From the NCBI GenBank assembly GCA_945946665.1, contig CAMEWO010000007.1, forward strand, positions 16,123 through 80,122: DNA of 64,000 bases. Reading direction: 5' to 3'. Below are positions 45,421 to 52,988 of the stretch, piece by piece; positions within the stretch are counted from its first letter, which is position 1, and the number at the start of each line of letters is the position of its first letter. The position numbers and the translations under genes were made by a program. The DNA is from an uncultured Eubacterium sp. GTDB taxonomy: Bacteria; Bacillota; Clostridia; Lachnospirales; Lachnospiraceae. The notes under the pieces were generated by a model. The model was not told the DNA's origin, did not search any database, and saw only the letters and a list, made by a program, of their open reading frames with translations.

Positions 45421-47064
45421 TTACTCCTTTGTTGTTTCCGCAAGTTCCTTTGTATATTGATATAACTCATCATTAATCATTAAAGCACTTGTCATTTTAT
45501 AAATGTCATTTTTCCCAGAATCTACTCTTATCAATGAGTAATATCGTGCAAAAGAATCTGGACTTTCTTCAAGATTCTTATAAACCTGTTCCCAGTCTGT
45601 CTTTCTTATCAAAATATATCTATTATGATCAATAATCCATCTATACTTTTCACTTGCTGATTTACCTAATAACTCTGTAAACTTCGGTTCATTCAAAATT
45701 TCATCAAGATTTTTTCTTGATACACCTAGTGATTTTGCAAGACCTGGACGTACCGTATCCCCAGTTTCATATCCCATAAGATCATCTAAATCATTTATGT
45801 CATATTTTTCATATAATTCAGAAAGTTCCTCTCTTTTTCTATCCATAAGTTGGCCAAAGGTTTCTGCTACATCCTGTTTTGCAGCTTGTTCAACCTGTTC
45901 TTGCGTAACATTTTTTCCTTTTAAGTTAATTTTAATTTGGTCTGATTCAGCCTTTAAGTACTCATCGATAACCAAATCAACATCAATTTTTCCAGCTAAT
46001 CCCTTCCTAAGTGCCACTTTAATGTCTTCTATCGGAACATATCTATCGACCTTCTTATTCTGGGCTCCTGCAAATCCAACCTGTGCAAATAAAGTCCATA
46101 TGCTATATGGGTGCTCTTCTTCCTGGTTTATCTTTAATGGATCTGCACAATTCTTATCCTTAAGATGAAGCTTCGCATCCATGATTCTTTTTACAAACTC
46201 TTCATAATGCGTTTTTTCATCATTTTTAAAATTGACATATTTACACAACTTATCAATTTCAAACCCCCATAGCAGGTATTCACTGATTAATTCATCAAAT
46301 CCAATTGTTCCAATTTTTGAATTTTTAAATCGGTTTTTCCAATAATCGTCAAGACTTTTCTTTGAAAAAAAATTTTTTAACGTCTCTCCGAAAGAAGCAT
46401 CTTTAGTTCCCAAATAAAATGCTTCAAATAAATCAATCTTTTCTTTTTCAGAAAAATCTAAAACATTAATTCTTTTCATTAATCTATCTACACAGCAACG
46501 ATCTGGTATATCAATCTTGTTTTCTAAGAATTCATTTGCAATCTCAACGGCCTTCTTGCACTGTCCCCTTGTAATATCTCCGTATATAAACGCTTTCGTT
46601 CCAAGTCGCGATTCAATTAGACACGCAATTGCCAAAAGATAAATATGATATAGCTCTCCCTGAGTTTTGCTTCCCCATTTACTATAGATATGTGTAAACC
46701 TATGATCATTCCAATCATAATTTAAATAAGATAAACAAGCCCCAATCATGGCATCACCTGCATTTTCATCAACCTCATTATCACCAATTATATCTCGTGG
46801 CAAGAAATACTCTTCAGCGGTTTTTAATGTATCTATATCTCCATCAGCTGCCCATCCAATTTTTTCTTCATAGTGTCCCCAATTTGGAGGAAAACTATGT
46901 TCCGCGGTTTTCACAAGACATATGGTATCCACTCCATGAATATCGACCTTTCTTCTTTCTGCCAAGGGTAATTTTTCAATTAGCATCAGCGTTTCATTAT
47001 AAACGTCTTCCCACTCTTTTTTTGTAATCGATTTTGAAATATCTAAATCAATGAATATTCCCAT
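45421..47064 (-). CDS. Uncharacterised 547-residue protein
   Basis: A soluble, charged protein with no signal peptide or membrane segment. I recognise no domain. The N-terminal third contains WGHYEEKIGWAADGDIDTL and HIYSKWGSKTQGELYHIYLL; the middle is helical; near residue 450 the segment RPGLAKSLGVSRKNLDEIL looks like a small HTH or substrate-recognition helix pair, and a beta-rich tail follows. It is followed immediately by the XRE gene. Candidate roles are a defence effector or a regulated toxin; neither has direct support. The gene starts with GGAGG upstream. Confidence 0.6.
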   Translation of the reverse strand: MGIFIDLDISKSITKKEWEDVYNETLMLIEKLPLAERRKVDIHGVDTICLVKTAEHSFPPNWGHYEEKIGWAADGDIDTLKTAEEYFLPRDIIGDNEVDENAGDAMIGACLSYLNYDWNDHRFTHIYSKWGSKTQGELYHIYLLAIACLIESRLGTKAFIYGDITRGQCKKAVEIANEFLENKIDIPDRCCVDRLMKRINVLDFSEKEKIDLFEAFYLGTKDASFGETLKNFFSKKSLDDYWKNRFKNSKIGTIGFDELISEYLLWGFEIDKLCKYVNFKNDEKTHYEEFVKRIMDAKLHLKDKNCADPLKINQEEEHPYSIWTLFAQVGFAGAQNKKVDRYVPIEDIKVALRKGLAGKIDVDLVIDEYLKAESDQIKINLKGKNVTQEQVEQAAKQDVAETFGQLMDRKREELSELYEKYDINDLDDLMGYETGDTVRPGLAKSLGVSRKNLDEILNEPKFTELLGKSASEKYRWIIDHNRYILIRKTDWEQVYKNLEESPDSFARYYSLIRVDSGKNDIYKMTSALMINDELYQYTKELAETTKE

Positions 47065-47456
47065 AAAACCTCCTTATCTTTATTTATCTTTTTTTCATAC
47101 TCGAAATTGAACCAATGGCAGCATTCATCATTTAATGAAAATTGCCTTTTCCAGTCACTCTGCTTATTTAATACTCCATTAATATCTAAAAAAGATACAC
47201 GGGCATCACCTCATGATTTATTTTACACATGAATATTTCCCTTGTCATTTAACCGATAGTTGAATTAAAAAAGGACTCTCAGAACATGGTTGTATCAAAT
47301 AAAACCAGCGGGGCTTATTTAAGTACATCTATTCTTAAGACTGTCACTCATTTTTCAAAAATTTGACTGATTGGTACTTGGGGAAGATTTGGCTATTCTA
47401 CAATTACAATTTACGGAAACTCATTATCAAAATACGATATAACTATAATTCCATTA
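47065..47456. other. Intergenic region before the GT8 fragment
   Basis: A 392-base AT-rich stretch. From about 47365 the plus strand continues in the frame of the GT8 fragment (GTWGRFGYSTITIYG) up to a TGA, indicating that the fragment once extended further. Nothing else is recognisable. Confidence 0.4.
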
Positions 47457-48125
47457 ATGATAAACCGGTCTGATTTTGACACACGTCTCCCAAGGAATTC
47501 ACAGTGGAGTATCGAAACATATTACAGACTCATGCTTATGGATATATTACCTGACAACATTGACAGAATCATATATCTTGATGTTGACTTAATAATAAAT
47601 GGCTCTGTTGAAGAATTCTATCATGTGGATTTCAAAGGGGATGAAGTTATTGTAGCTGACGACAGTAACGGCAAACGTTCACGTGATACTTTTGGAAGTA
47701 AACAAGCTGAAATGTTCAAAGATATGCTTGATAATGGATTCAGATATTTCAATGCTGGTGTTATGCTCTTTAATGTTCAAGAAATCCGAAAAATACATAA
47801 TTTTAATACATATATGAAAGCTGTTGAAGAATGGGATTATGCTAAAAAAACTATATTCTATAATGAACTCTTAGAAAAAATGCAGCAAAACCTTATGTCG
47901 GACAACTCAGTAGAAAAGATAATAGATAATCTCTTTGTCCTGTGCTGTAAGGCAGGTATCTGTCAGATAGCCTTTCTCATTGTTCCGTTCTTTCAATCCC
48001 TGGAAGCAGAATATCTTCAGAATCTGCTTCCAGATTGTTGCATCCTGCAGCGCCAAGCCCCAGTATCATTCATTTCCTTTCCTACTGTCTGCCTGATAAG
48101 CCTCTTCGTAGAACACCTCTTGTGA
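47457..48125 (+). pseudogene. GT8-family glycosyltransferase fragment
   Basis: The open frame begins with no ribosome site. Residues 1-125 match the middle of GT8 enzymes, with SIETYYRLMLMDILPDNIDR, the DXD motif IIYLDVDLIING and YFNAGVMLFNVQEIRK. The usual first 60 or so residues are missing, and after about residue 150 the frame is not GT8-like: it reads through the antisense of the ppk remnant. It is a truncated, nonfunctional gene. It is the only plus-strand gene piece in this part of the accessory region. Confidence 0.7.
48000..48033. terminator. Perfect 11-bp inverted repeat
   Basis: CTGGAAGCAGA and TCTGCTTCCAG pair around a 12-base loop, just downstream of the ppk remnant on the minus strand. 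No strong T tract follows; it may be the old ppk terminator. Confidence 0.5.
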
Positions 48126-48665
48126 ATTCAGCTTCTGCTCTCCAAGATTGCGGTCTTCATAAAGCCCATCACTGTTCAACTGCTTACCCTTTTCATCATC
48201 CAACATGAGGAACCAGACAGCAGATACCTCTAACGATTAATTCAATCTTAACTCCCGCCTTACAGGATTCAGCCTTGTCCTCTGCTTAATCAGATGTTCC
48301 ATGATATCGCGGTAATCCAAATCCTCGTCATACACGTCTGCCTCATCGATATCTGCATTTCGGGTAATACGCATAACGGATTTCTCACGAATGGTATATT
48401 TGACAAATAACTTGGATACGAAGTGAAGAATCAGCTCCTCGCAGAGCATAAAATTACCCGGTCTGGTAGGAATCTCAATCAAACGTTTAAACACACTGTT
48501 GGTACAAGGTACAATACCAGTTTTATTTTTTCCATTTTTGGTAGTGAGCAGTACAATGGCATATAGCTGCTTGTTATTCAGGAAAGGAAAAGGCTGCTGC
48601 TTCCCGATAATCATAGGAGACAGAAACGGTGCAATATATGCCTTGTCGTTTACTATTAATACATC
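48066..48665 (-). pseudogene. ppk: Polyphosphate kinase remnant with internal deletion
   Basis: The frame from about 48665 encodes NDKAYIAPFLSPMIIGKQQP, GIVPCTN, EELILHFVSKLFVKYTIREK and VMRITRNADIDEADVYDEDL, typical of the N-terminal half of PPK1, ending RLNPVRREL then a TAA. In the same frame after the stop it continues with MLDDEKGKQLNSDGLYEDRN and KLNSQEVFYEEAY, which resembles the extreme C-terminus of PPK1. The catalytic half with the phospho-His is absent, as is the start codon. The gene was reduced by an internal deletion that kept both flanks. Confidence 0.7.
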
Positions 48666-48698
48666 AAAAAATATTCTATTTCTCTTTTACTAATTTAA

Positions 48699-48944
48699 TT
48701 ATTTATTACTGAATTGCAACTGCTTTTTCTCTTCTAAATACATATCAGCAATATAAGAAGGGCCGTTACACCATAAATTAGTAGAGGCATCATATAGTGC
48801 TTTTCCTGTTTTTGATTTAAGAAAATCCTTAATGACATCCTGCGACTTTTCACCTGTTACCTCAGCTATTTCTTCAACAGCCATAGTAATCAGTAAATCA
48901 ATGGTATAATCCATCTTTTCCTTTGAGATTATTTCCTGATCCAT
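48699..48944 (-). CDS. Small partner protein of the DUF3990 module (81 aa)
   Basis: An 81-residue acidic protein, third in the overlapping chain DUF3791-DUF3990-this gene (it overlaps the DUF3990 end by 16 bases). Its core TGKALYDASTNLWCNGPSYI resembles TAKALDSTYNRMQWAGEEYL in the 139-residue partner of the second DUF3990 module at 58544, suggesting a shared partner family. No enzymatic motif is visible. A role as immunity or antitoxin protein is plausible from the layout. Confidence 0.65.
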   Translation of the reverse strand: MDQEIISKEKMDYTIDLLITMAVEEIAEVTGEKSQDVIKDFLKSKTGKALYDASTNLWCNGPSYIADMYLEEKKQLQFSNK

Positions 48945-49498
48945 ACCTTCTCACTTTCCACAAAGGTAAGGCACCCAATTGCCTTCTCTGTTTTAAAACA
49001 ATACTGATCTTTTAGCTTATCCGGCAATAGCTGCTTAATACAGAATTCATCTGCTTCCTTTGAACCAATCTGGCCAAATGCTCCACCAATATAGGCTGTT
49101 AAAACTGTATTAGTTTGATCATCTGCAATTTTACCAGCAATAACATCATATGCTGCCATTTCTTTTTCGATCACATCAAATAACTTTCTTTTTCTGTGAG
49201 CAGCAATACAATGCAGCCAATTGGTATCAGCAGTTTCAAACAAATAGCTATATAATTCACTATTCATATCAAGCTTAAATACAGATATAAAACCATAATT
49301 CTGATCAGCATCTGCATCACCTTTTGTTATAGCCTTAACTATCGATGTTTTCAAAAAGCTTTCTGCCTGTTCTTTAGAAGATGTCAGATAAAAACCTTTT
49401 CCAAAATCTTTCCTTGCATTGCATTTTTGTAAATCGGGTTCTCTAACCTCACAATAGCTTCCATGATAAAGGATCAGTCCGTTACACAATTCCTGCAT
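48929..49498 (-). CDS. DUF3990 protein, ADP-ribosyltransferase-like
   Basis: A 189-residue protein. The start ILYHGSYCEV and the motif KDFGKGFYLTSSKEQAE fit DUF3990, whose Y-H-G-[ST] and G-x-G-F-Y elements resemble the His and Tyr motifs of ADP-ribosyltransferases of the H-Y-[EQ] type. I infer an NAD-using modifying enzyme or a degenerate relative; the family is not characterised to my knowledge. It overlaps DUF3791 upstream by 17 bases and the 81-residue gene downstream by 16, so the three proteins must be made together. GGGGATG precedes the start. Confidence 0.75.
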   Translation of the reverse strand: MQELCNGLILYHGSYCEVREPDLQKCNARKDFGKGFYLTSSKEQAESFLKTSIVKAITKGDADADQNYGFISVFKLDMNSELYSYLFETADTNWLHCIAAHRKRKLFDVIEKEMAAYDVIAGKIADDQTNTVLTAYIGGAFGQIGSKEADEFCIKQLLPDKLKDQYCFKTEKAIGCLTFVESEKVWIRK

Positions 49499-49715
49499 TA
49501 ACTTTCATCCCCTTTCTCTCAAGCAGTTCTGTAATATCATCAAGCACCGCTTCATCCCCTTCACAATGAAAAATTCCGTACCCAGTCTCAATGTAATCCA
49601 GTATATTGTACTGCTCAAAAATATTTAAGATTTTTTCGATTGGCATATTCCATACCTCAGAGGCAAGTCTAATAAGTCTTGTCTGCATAAATAGAATCTG
49701 CGATTTTTCACTCAT
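49482..49715 (-). CDS. DUF3791 protein
   Basis: A 77-residue helical protein. KILNIFEQYNILDYIETGYG and the following HCEGDEAVLDDI fit DUF3791, a family that often precedes DUF3990 genes. Its function is unknown; location and size fit an antitoxin or adaptor. GGAGGTAG lies upstream of the ATG at 49715. It overlaps the DUF3990 gene by 17 bases. Confidence 0.75.
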   Translation of the reverse strand: MSEKSQILFMQTRLIRLASEVWNMPIEKILNIFEQYNILDYIETGYGIFHCEGDEAVLDDITELLERKGMKVNAGIV

Positions 49716-49778
49716 TTGTAAACTACCTCCTTTTAAAAAATCTTACCCTGAAGATTGGCCTTCGTGGTTTCCTTCAGC

Positions 49779-49964
49779 TTATTTCTCTTCATCTCTCTCA
49801 AACAGCTCCTTGACTGCTTTTCGAAGGACATTTGCTTTGGATAGATTATGCTTCTCGGCATAGGCTTCAAACTGCAAAAGCTCTTCACTTGATAATCTCA
49901 TACTAACCTTATTTGATTTTGGATCGTCCAGTTTTTTTCTTCCTGAGCCTTCTCTTCTTGGCAT
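49779..49964 (-). CDS. Ribbon-helix-helix (CopG/Arc-like) regulator
   Basis: A 61-residue basic protein. The beta-strand KVSMRLSSEEL followed by two helices (EAYAEKHNLSKANVLRKAV) is a typical RHH fold, with a basic leader RREGSGRKK. It is 63 bases upstream of DUF3791 on the same strand and could be the autoregulator of the DUF3791-DUF3990 module. Confidence 0.8.
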   Translation of the reverse strand: MPRREGSGRKKLDDPKSNKVSMRLSSEELLQFEAYAEKHNLSKANVLRKAVKELFERDEEK

Positions 49965-50153
49965 ATATAACCTCGCTTATACATTCGTTGTTAATTAGTA
50001 GCATCTATTTTAATTATAGGCACTTGGGTGCCATTTTTCAATTGCTATTTTGCAAATCTTAAAAGAGATTTTTGCCATTCTCCTTATTTTGTCACGATTA
50101 TTAAATAATTTTCGTGACAAAAATGTAATCTGTTTTATAATATTATCTCTGCT

Positions 50154-50674
50154 TCATAATGAACTCGCTTTTACACACATGTCTTCAATATACTCCTTTT
50201 GCACTATCTCATCTAACCAGTCTTTAGGTATTGCATCTACGCCATAATACAATCCGGCAAGTCCACCTGCAACTGCTGCCACGGTATCTGTATCATGTCC
50301 CATGTTTACTACTTTCAACAAACACTCCTTTAAGGAATCTGTGGTAATCAGGCACCATACTGCTGCCTCTATCGTTTCAATCACATAACCGCCGCTTCTC
50401 ATATCCTTTTCCTCTGTCTGTTGCAGTTCATCCAGATGAAACAGCCTTGTAAAATGTGTCATTTCATAATAATTTTCCCTGTTCTTGCCATAATACTTTA
50501 GTCCATTATCAATACCCATTTGCAAAACTTCCTTCAATGACCGGATTCCAAGCCCTTTACTGGTCCGACTTTCCTTGTGATAATTTCTTCTTTCTCCATA
50601 AATTGTACCGGAACACCTAAAGCATCCCCTACAATAAGTCCCATCATACCGTCAAGCCATATATTCCTGTCCAT
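50154..50674 (-). pseudogene. ADP-ribosylglycohydrolase remnant with internal deletion and frameshift
   Basis: A good start (ATG at 50674 after AAGGAGG) encodes the family's N-terminus, LDGMMGLIVGDALGVPVQFM. After about 42 residues the frame changes; in the other frame 50552-50154 encodes the C-terminal third, with SGGYVIETIEAAVWCLITTD, VNMGHDTDTVAAVAGGLAGL and YYGVDAIPKDW. The Mg-binding C-terminal motif is kept but about 130 central residues and the reading frame are lost. The intact enzyme would remove ADP-ribose from proteins or small molecules, notable beside an ADP-ribosyltransferase-like gene. Confidence 0.8.
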
Positions 50675-50716
50675 ATCAAGACCTCCTTCACATTCATCAA
50701 GAAGAAAATATCATAA

Positions 50717-50845
50717 CTATTGTCCGAAATGGTCACCTGTTGTGCGACACCTGTGCAACTGATACTTTATTCCATGCTCCTTAAAAAAGCGCTCTGCTTT
50801 CTTGGTATCATTACATTTCTTCGTACCGAATATTTATATATTCAT
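50717..50845 (-). pseudogene. ArsC/Spx-family reductase fragment with early stop
   Basis: ATG at 50845 follows GGAGG. The frame reads MNI-stop-IFGTKKCNDTKKAERFF KEHGIKY, which matches the start of ArsC-type thioredoxin-fold proteins except for a TAA at codon 4, probably a former CAA. After residue 29 the sequence (LHRCRTTGDHFG) no longer follows the fold and stops at 43 codons. It lies ten bases after the VOC gene in the same direction. Confidence 0.55.
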
Positions 50846-50854
50846 TGTTGCCTC

Positions 50855-51220
50855 CTAATTCACCGGAGTTCCAACCTCAATAAGATTTCCATCCGGATCA
50901 TAAAATCTGACAACCTTTTGCCCCCATGAATGCGTCATCAACTTGTTGACGAATTCTATCTCAAAATCCGATTCTTCTAGCTTCTTTATAAAGCCTTCAA
51001 TATCAGGTTCCTCAAAATAAAGCTCTGTCATGTTGTTCTTTGGAATCAAATCTTTATCCAGAAACTGCTGCCATATCTTTGCGTCCTGTAGTACTAATCC
51101 CTCAGACATAATCACATTGCCGTCCTGGTCCAGAATTACCTGCAGATCAAATATTTCTTTATAAAATCTGATTGCTCTGTCCATATCATTAACAGCAATC
51201 AGAACATTTCTAAATCGCAT
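50855..51220 (-). CDS. VOC (glyoxalase-fold) family protein
   Basis: A 121-residue protein from the ATG at 51220 (MRFRNVLIAV), with GAGG eight bases upstream. It shows the VOC pattern NDMDRAIRFYKEIFDLQVIL and the C-terminal VRFYDPDGNLIEVGTP. Its activity could be glyoxalase-like or antibiotic binding; no substrate is evident. It starts four bases after the HNH gene and belongs to the same transcript. Confidence 0.8.
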   Translation of the reverse strand: MRFRNVLIAVNDMDRAIRFYKEIFDLQVILDQDGNVIMSEGLVLQDAKIWQQFLDKDLIPKNNMTELYFEEPDIEGFIKKLEESDFEIEFVNKLMTHSWGQKVVRFYDPDGNLIEVGTPVN

Positions 51221-51224
51221 ACTA

Positions 51225-52403
51225 TCAACCTCTATTCCAAATTTCATATCCCTGTCTTCTGGCAGAATCATATACAGGCTGCATATTCTTCTGCAGGATA
51301 TTCATAAATTCCTCTTCGCTATTCCCTTTGCGATATAGCTCCTGTCCTGCCCATAAAGAATGAAGATTATCTCTGTAGCAAGACTCGTATAGTTTCCTGA
51401 TGCCTTCCTTCTCATGAATCAGCTGATACATAATAAACTGATTCTTTGCAAACCTGATAAAGAATGGATCCCATTTTGGAAGTCTGTTGCTCTTAGAAGA
51501 ATTCAATGAAGAATCCATCGGCATCAAATTCCACAGCTCATCGTTCATGACAAATGACCACGGAATAAAATGATCTACATCATACTTCTTTGGAACAACT
51601 GGCTCATCTGTAAACACATCCCTAATCTCACTAACATCCAGAATGCCTTCCCAGAGTTTGCGAACATTATTCAGCTTGCGCATCTTTTCATCCATTGGAG
51701 CCAGCTTGTATATTAAGCCTGGCACTTCCGGGTTATTATTCTGCAGCCATTTCACTTTCTCATACTGTATCCAACCCAAAATCGACACGGTCTGATCTTG
51801 AATCATTTCCACCCAAGCATCCTGAAAATATACCTTTTTCTTAAGCTTACTTTCTTCGCCCAATGTGTATGGCAAAAGCACTGTATCTCTATTTATTTTT
51901 TCTATATAGGCAGTCATTCTGCGGATACTTCCCCAGTTCACAGTCTCATTGCTTTTATTGAAAAATCCTGCCAAAGCCCTATATGGAACCATATTGGTAA
52001 GCTGCTCCTTATAGGCTTTCAAATCAGAATTATGCTCTGCAATTGCGTTCTTTATTTCAACCTTAGATGCATTTGCTGGTAAATCTGAAAGCTCAGTAAG
52101 AAGCAATACCGCTCTTTCCAGCCCATCTCTTACCTGACCAGTGGGCTGCATTCCACTCAAATGAATGTGAAATTCTCTTACTGAATACCAGGCATTACAA
52201 ATCATCTCATCAATAATTACATCAAAAGTAGTTTCTCTTATGCCCTCTGATATCAGCTGCACAATCGCTTCAAGCCAATAGAATTTATAACAGTAAGAAG
52301 GATCCTTCATCATCAAAGAAAATGACTCGATATCAAGTGTATTATAATATTTCCCATCAATCGTTAACGAATATCCGACTTTCGCAGAATCAGATTCAGC
52401 CAT
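51225..52403 (-). CDS. HNH endonuclease domain protein
   Basis: A 392-residue protein. A large helical N-terminal part (about 1-265) has no family I recognise. The HNH site spans about 275-315: KYDVDHFIPWSFVMNDELWN followed by SLNSSKSNRLP, with the DH pair and the Asn positions expected of metal-dependent HNH nucleases. It overlaps the methyltransferase gene by 40 bases and has its own GGGGTGAAG ribosome site inside that gene. Together with the methyltransferase and the DUF262/DUF1524 protein upstream it suggests a nucleic-acid defence module. Confidence 0.75.
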   Translation of the reverse strand: MAESDSAKVGYSLTIDGKYYNTLDIESFSLMMKDPSYCYKFYWLEAIVQLISEGIRETTFDVIIDEMICNAWYSVREFHIHLSGMQPTGQVRDGLERAVLLLTELSDLPANASKVEIKNAIAEHNSDLKAYKEQLTNMVPYRALAGFFNKSNETVNWGSIRRMTAYIEKINRDTVLLPYTLGEESKLKKKVYFQDAWVEMIQDQTVSILGWIQYEKVKWLQNNNPEVPGLIYKLAPMDEKMRKLNNVRKLWEGILDVSEIRDVFTDEPVVPKKYDVDHFIPWSFVMNDELWNLMPMDSSLNSSKSNRLPKWDPFFIRFAKNQFIMYQLIHEKEGIRKLYESCYRDNLHSLWAGQELYRKGNSEEEFMNILQKNMQPVYDSARRQGYEIWNRG

Positions 52404-52960
52404 TTCTCTTCACCCCTTCCAGTCCTCACATCACCAGTAATCCAATATTCCTCTAGCTGCAGCTCTGGTACACTCTTAATATATTCTTCAAATAATTCAA
52501 ACGTAAAATCTGTAAAATATCTGCCATTACGCTCTCCTTCAAAATCACCATATTTAAAAGACGTATAGATTACACCATTATCTTTTAATGCAACTGCCAT
52601 CTTTTTTAGCACATCCGCTAAAGTATCTTTTGATAAATGAAGAATGGATGAACAAGCCCAGATACCATCATATCTTTGCACCTCAGCAAGTTCATCGAAT
52701 AATATGCACTTAACACTAATTCCCGTATAGCCGCTGGCCATTTTGCAAAGTTCCTCTGAACCATCGGTAGCATCTACCACATACCCTTTGTCCATAAAAT
52801 ACCTTGTATCACGACCGGAACCACATCCAAAATCTAAGATATAAGCACCAACTGACAGCTTTGCAAGAAATCTATCCTGCGTCTGCTTAAAATCTACAGA
52901 AAGAGTCTCCTGGACAAACTGGTCTGCATTTTGGTTGTAATATTTTAATGTACTGTCCAT
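52364..52960 (-). CDS. Class I SAM-dependent methyltransferase
   Basis: A 198-residue enzyme from the ATG at 52960 (MDSTLKYYNQNADQ), with AAGGAGG upstream; a longer frame from 53020 overlaps the DUF262 gene and lacks a ribosome site. Motif I is YILDFGCGSGRDTRYFMDKG; DATDGSEEL and GIWACSSILHLS are motifs II and IV. There is no DPPY/NPPY motif, so it is not an ordinary DNA adenine or cytosine methylase; a small-molecule or protein target is likelier. Its 3' end overlaps the HNH gene by 40 bases. Confidence 0.88.
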   Translation of the reverse strand: MDSTLKYYNQNADQFVQETLSVDFKQTQDRFLAKLSVGAYILDFGCGSGRDTRYFMDKGYVVDATDGSEELCKMASGYTGISVKCILFDELAEVQRYDGIWACSSILHLSKDTLADVLKKMAVALKDNGVIYTSFKYGDFEGERNGRYFTDFTFELFEEYIKSVPELQLEEYWITGDVRTGRGEEKWLNLILRKSDIR

Positions 52961-52988
52961 AGAACCCTCCTTCCCATAACCGTCAGGA

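Noticed and set aside
47940..48125. C-terminal extension of the GT8 frame
   Set aside because: Not GT8-like; it reads antisense through the ppk remnant and its hairpin.
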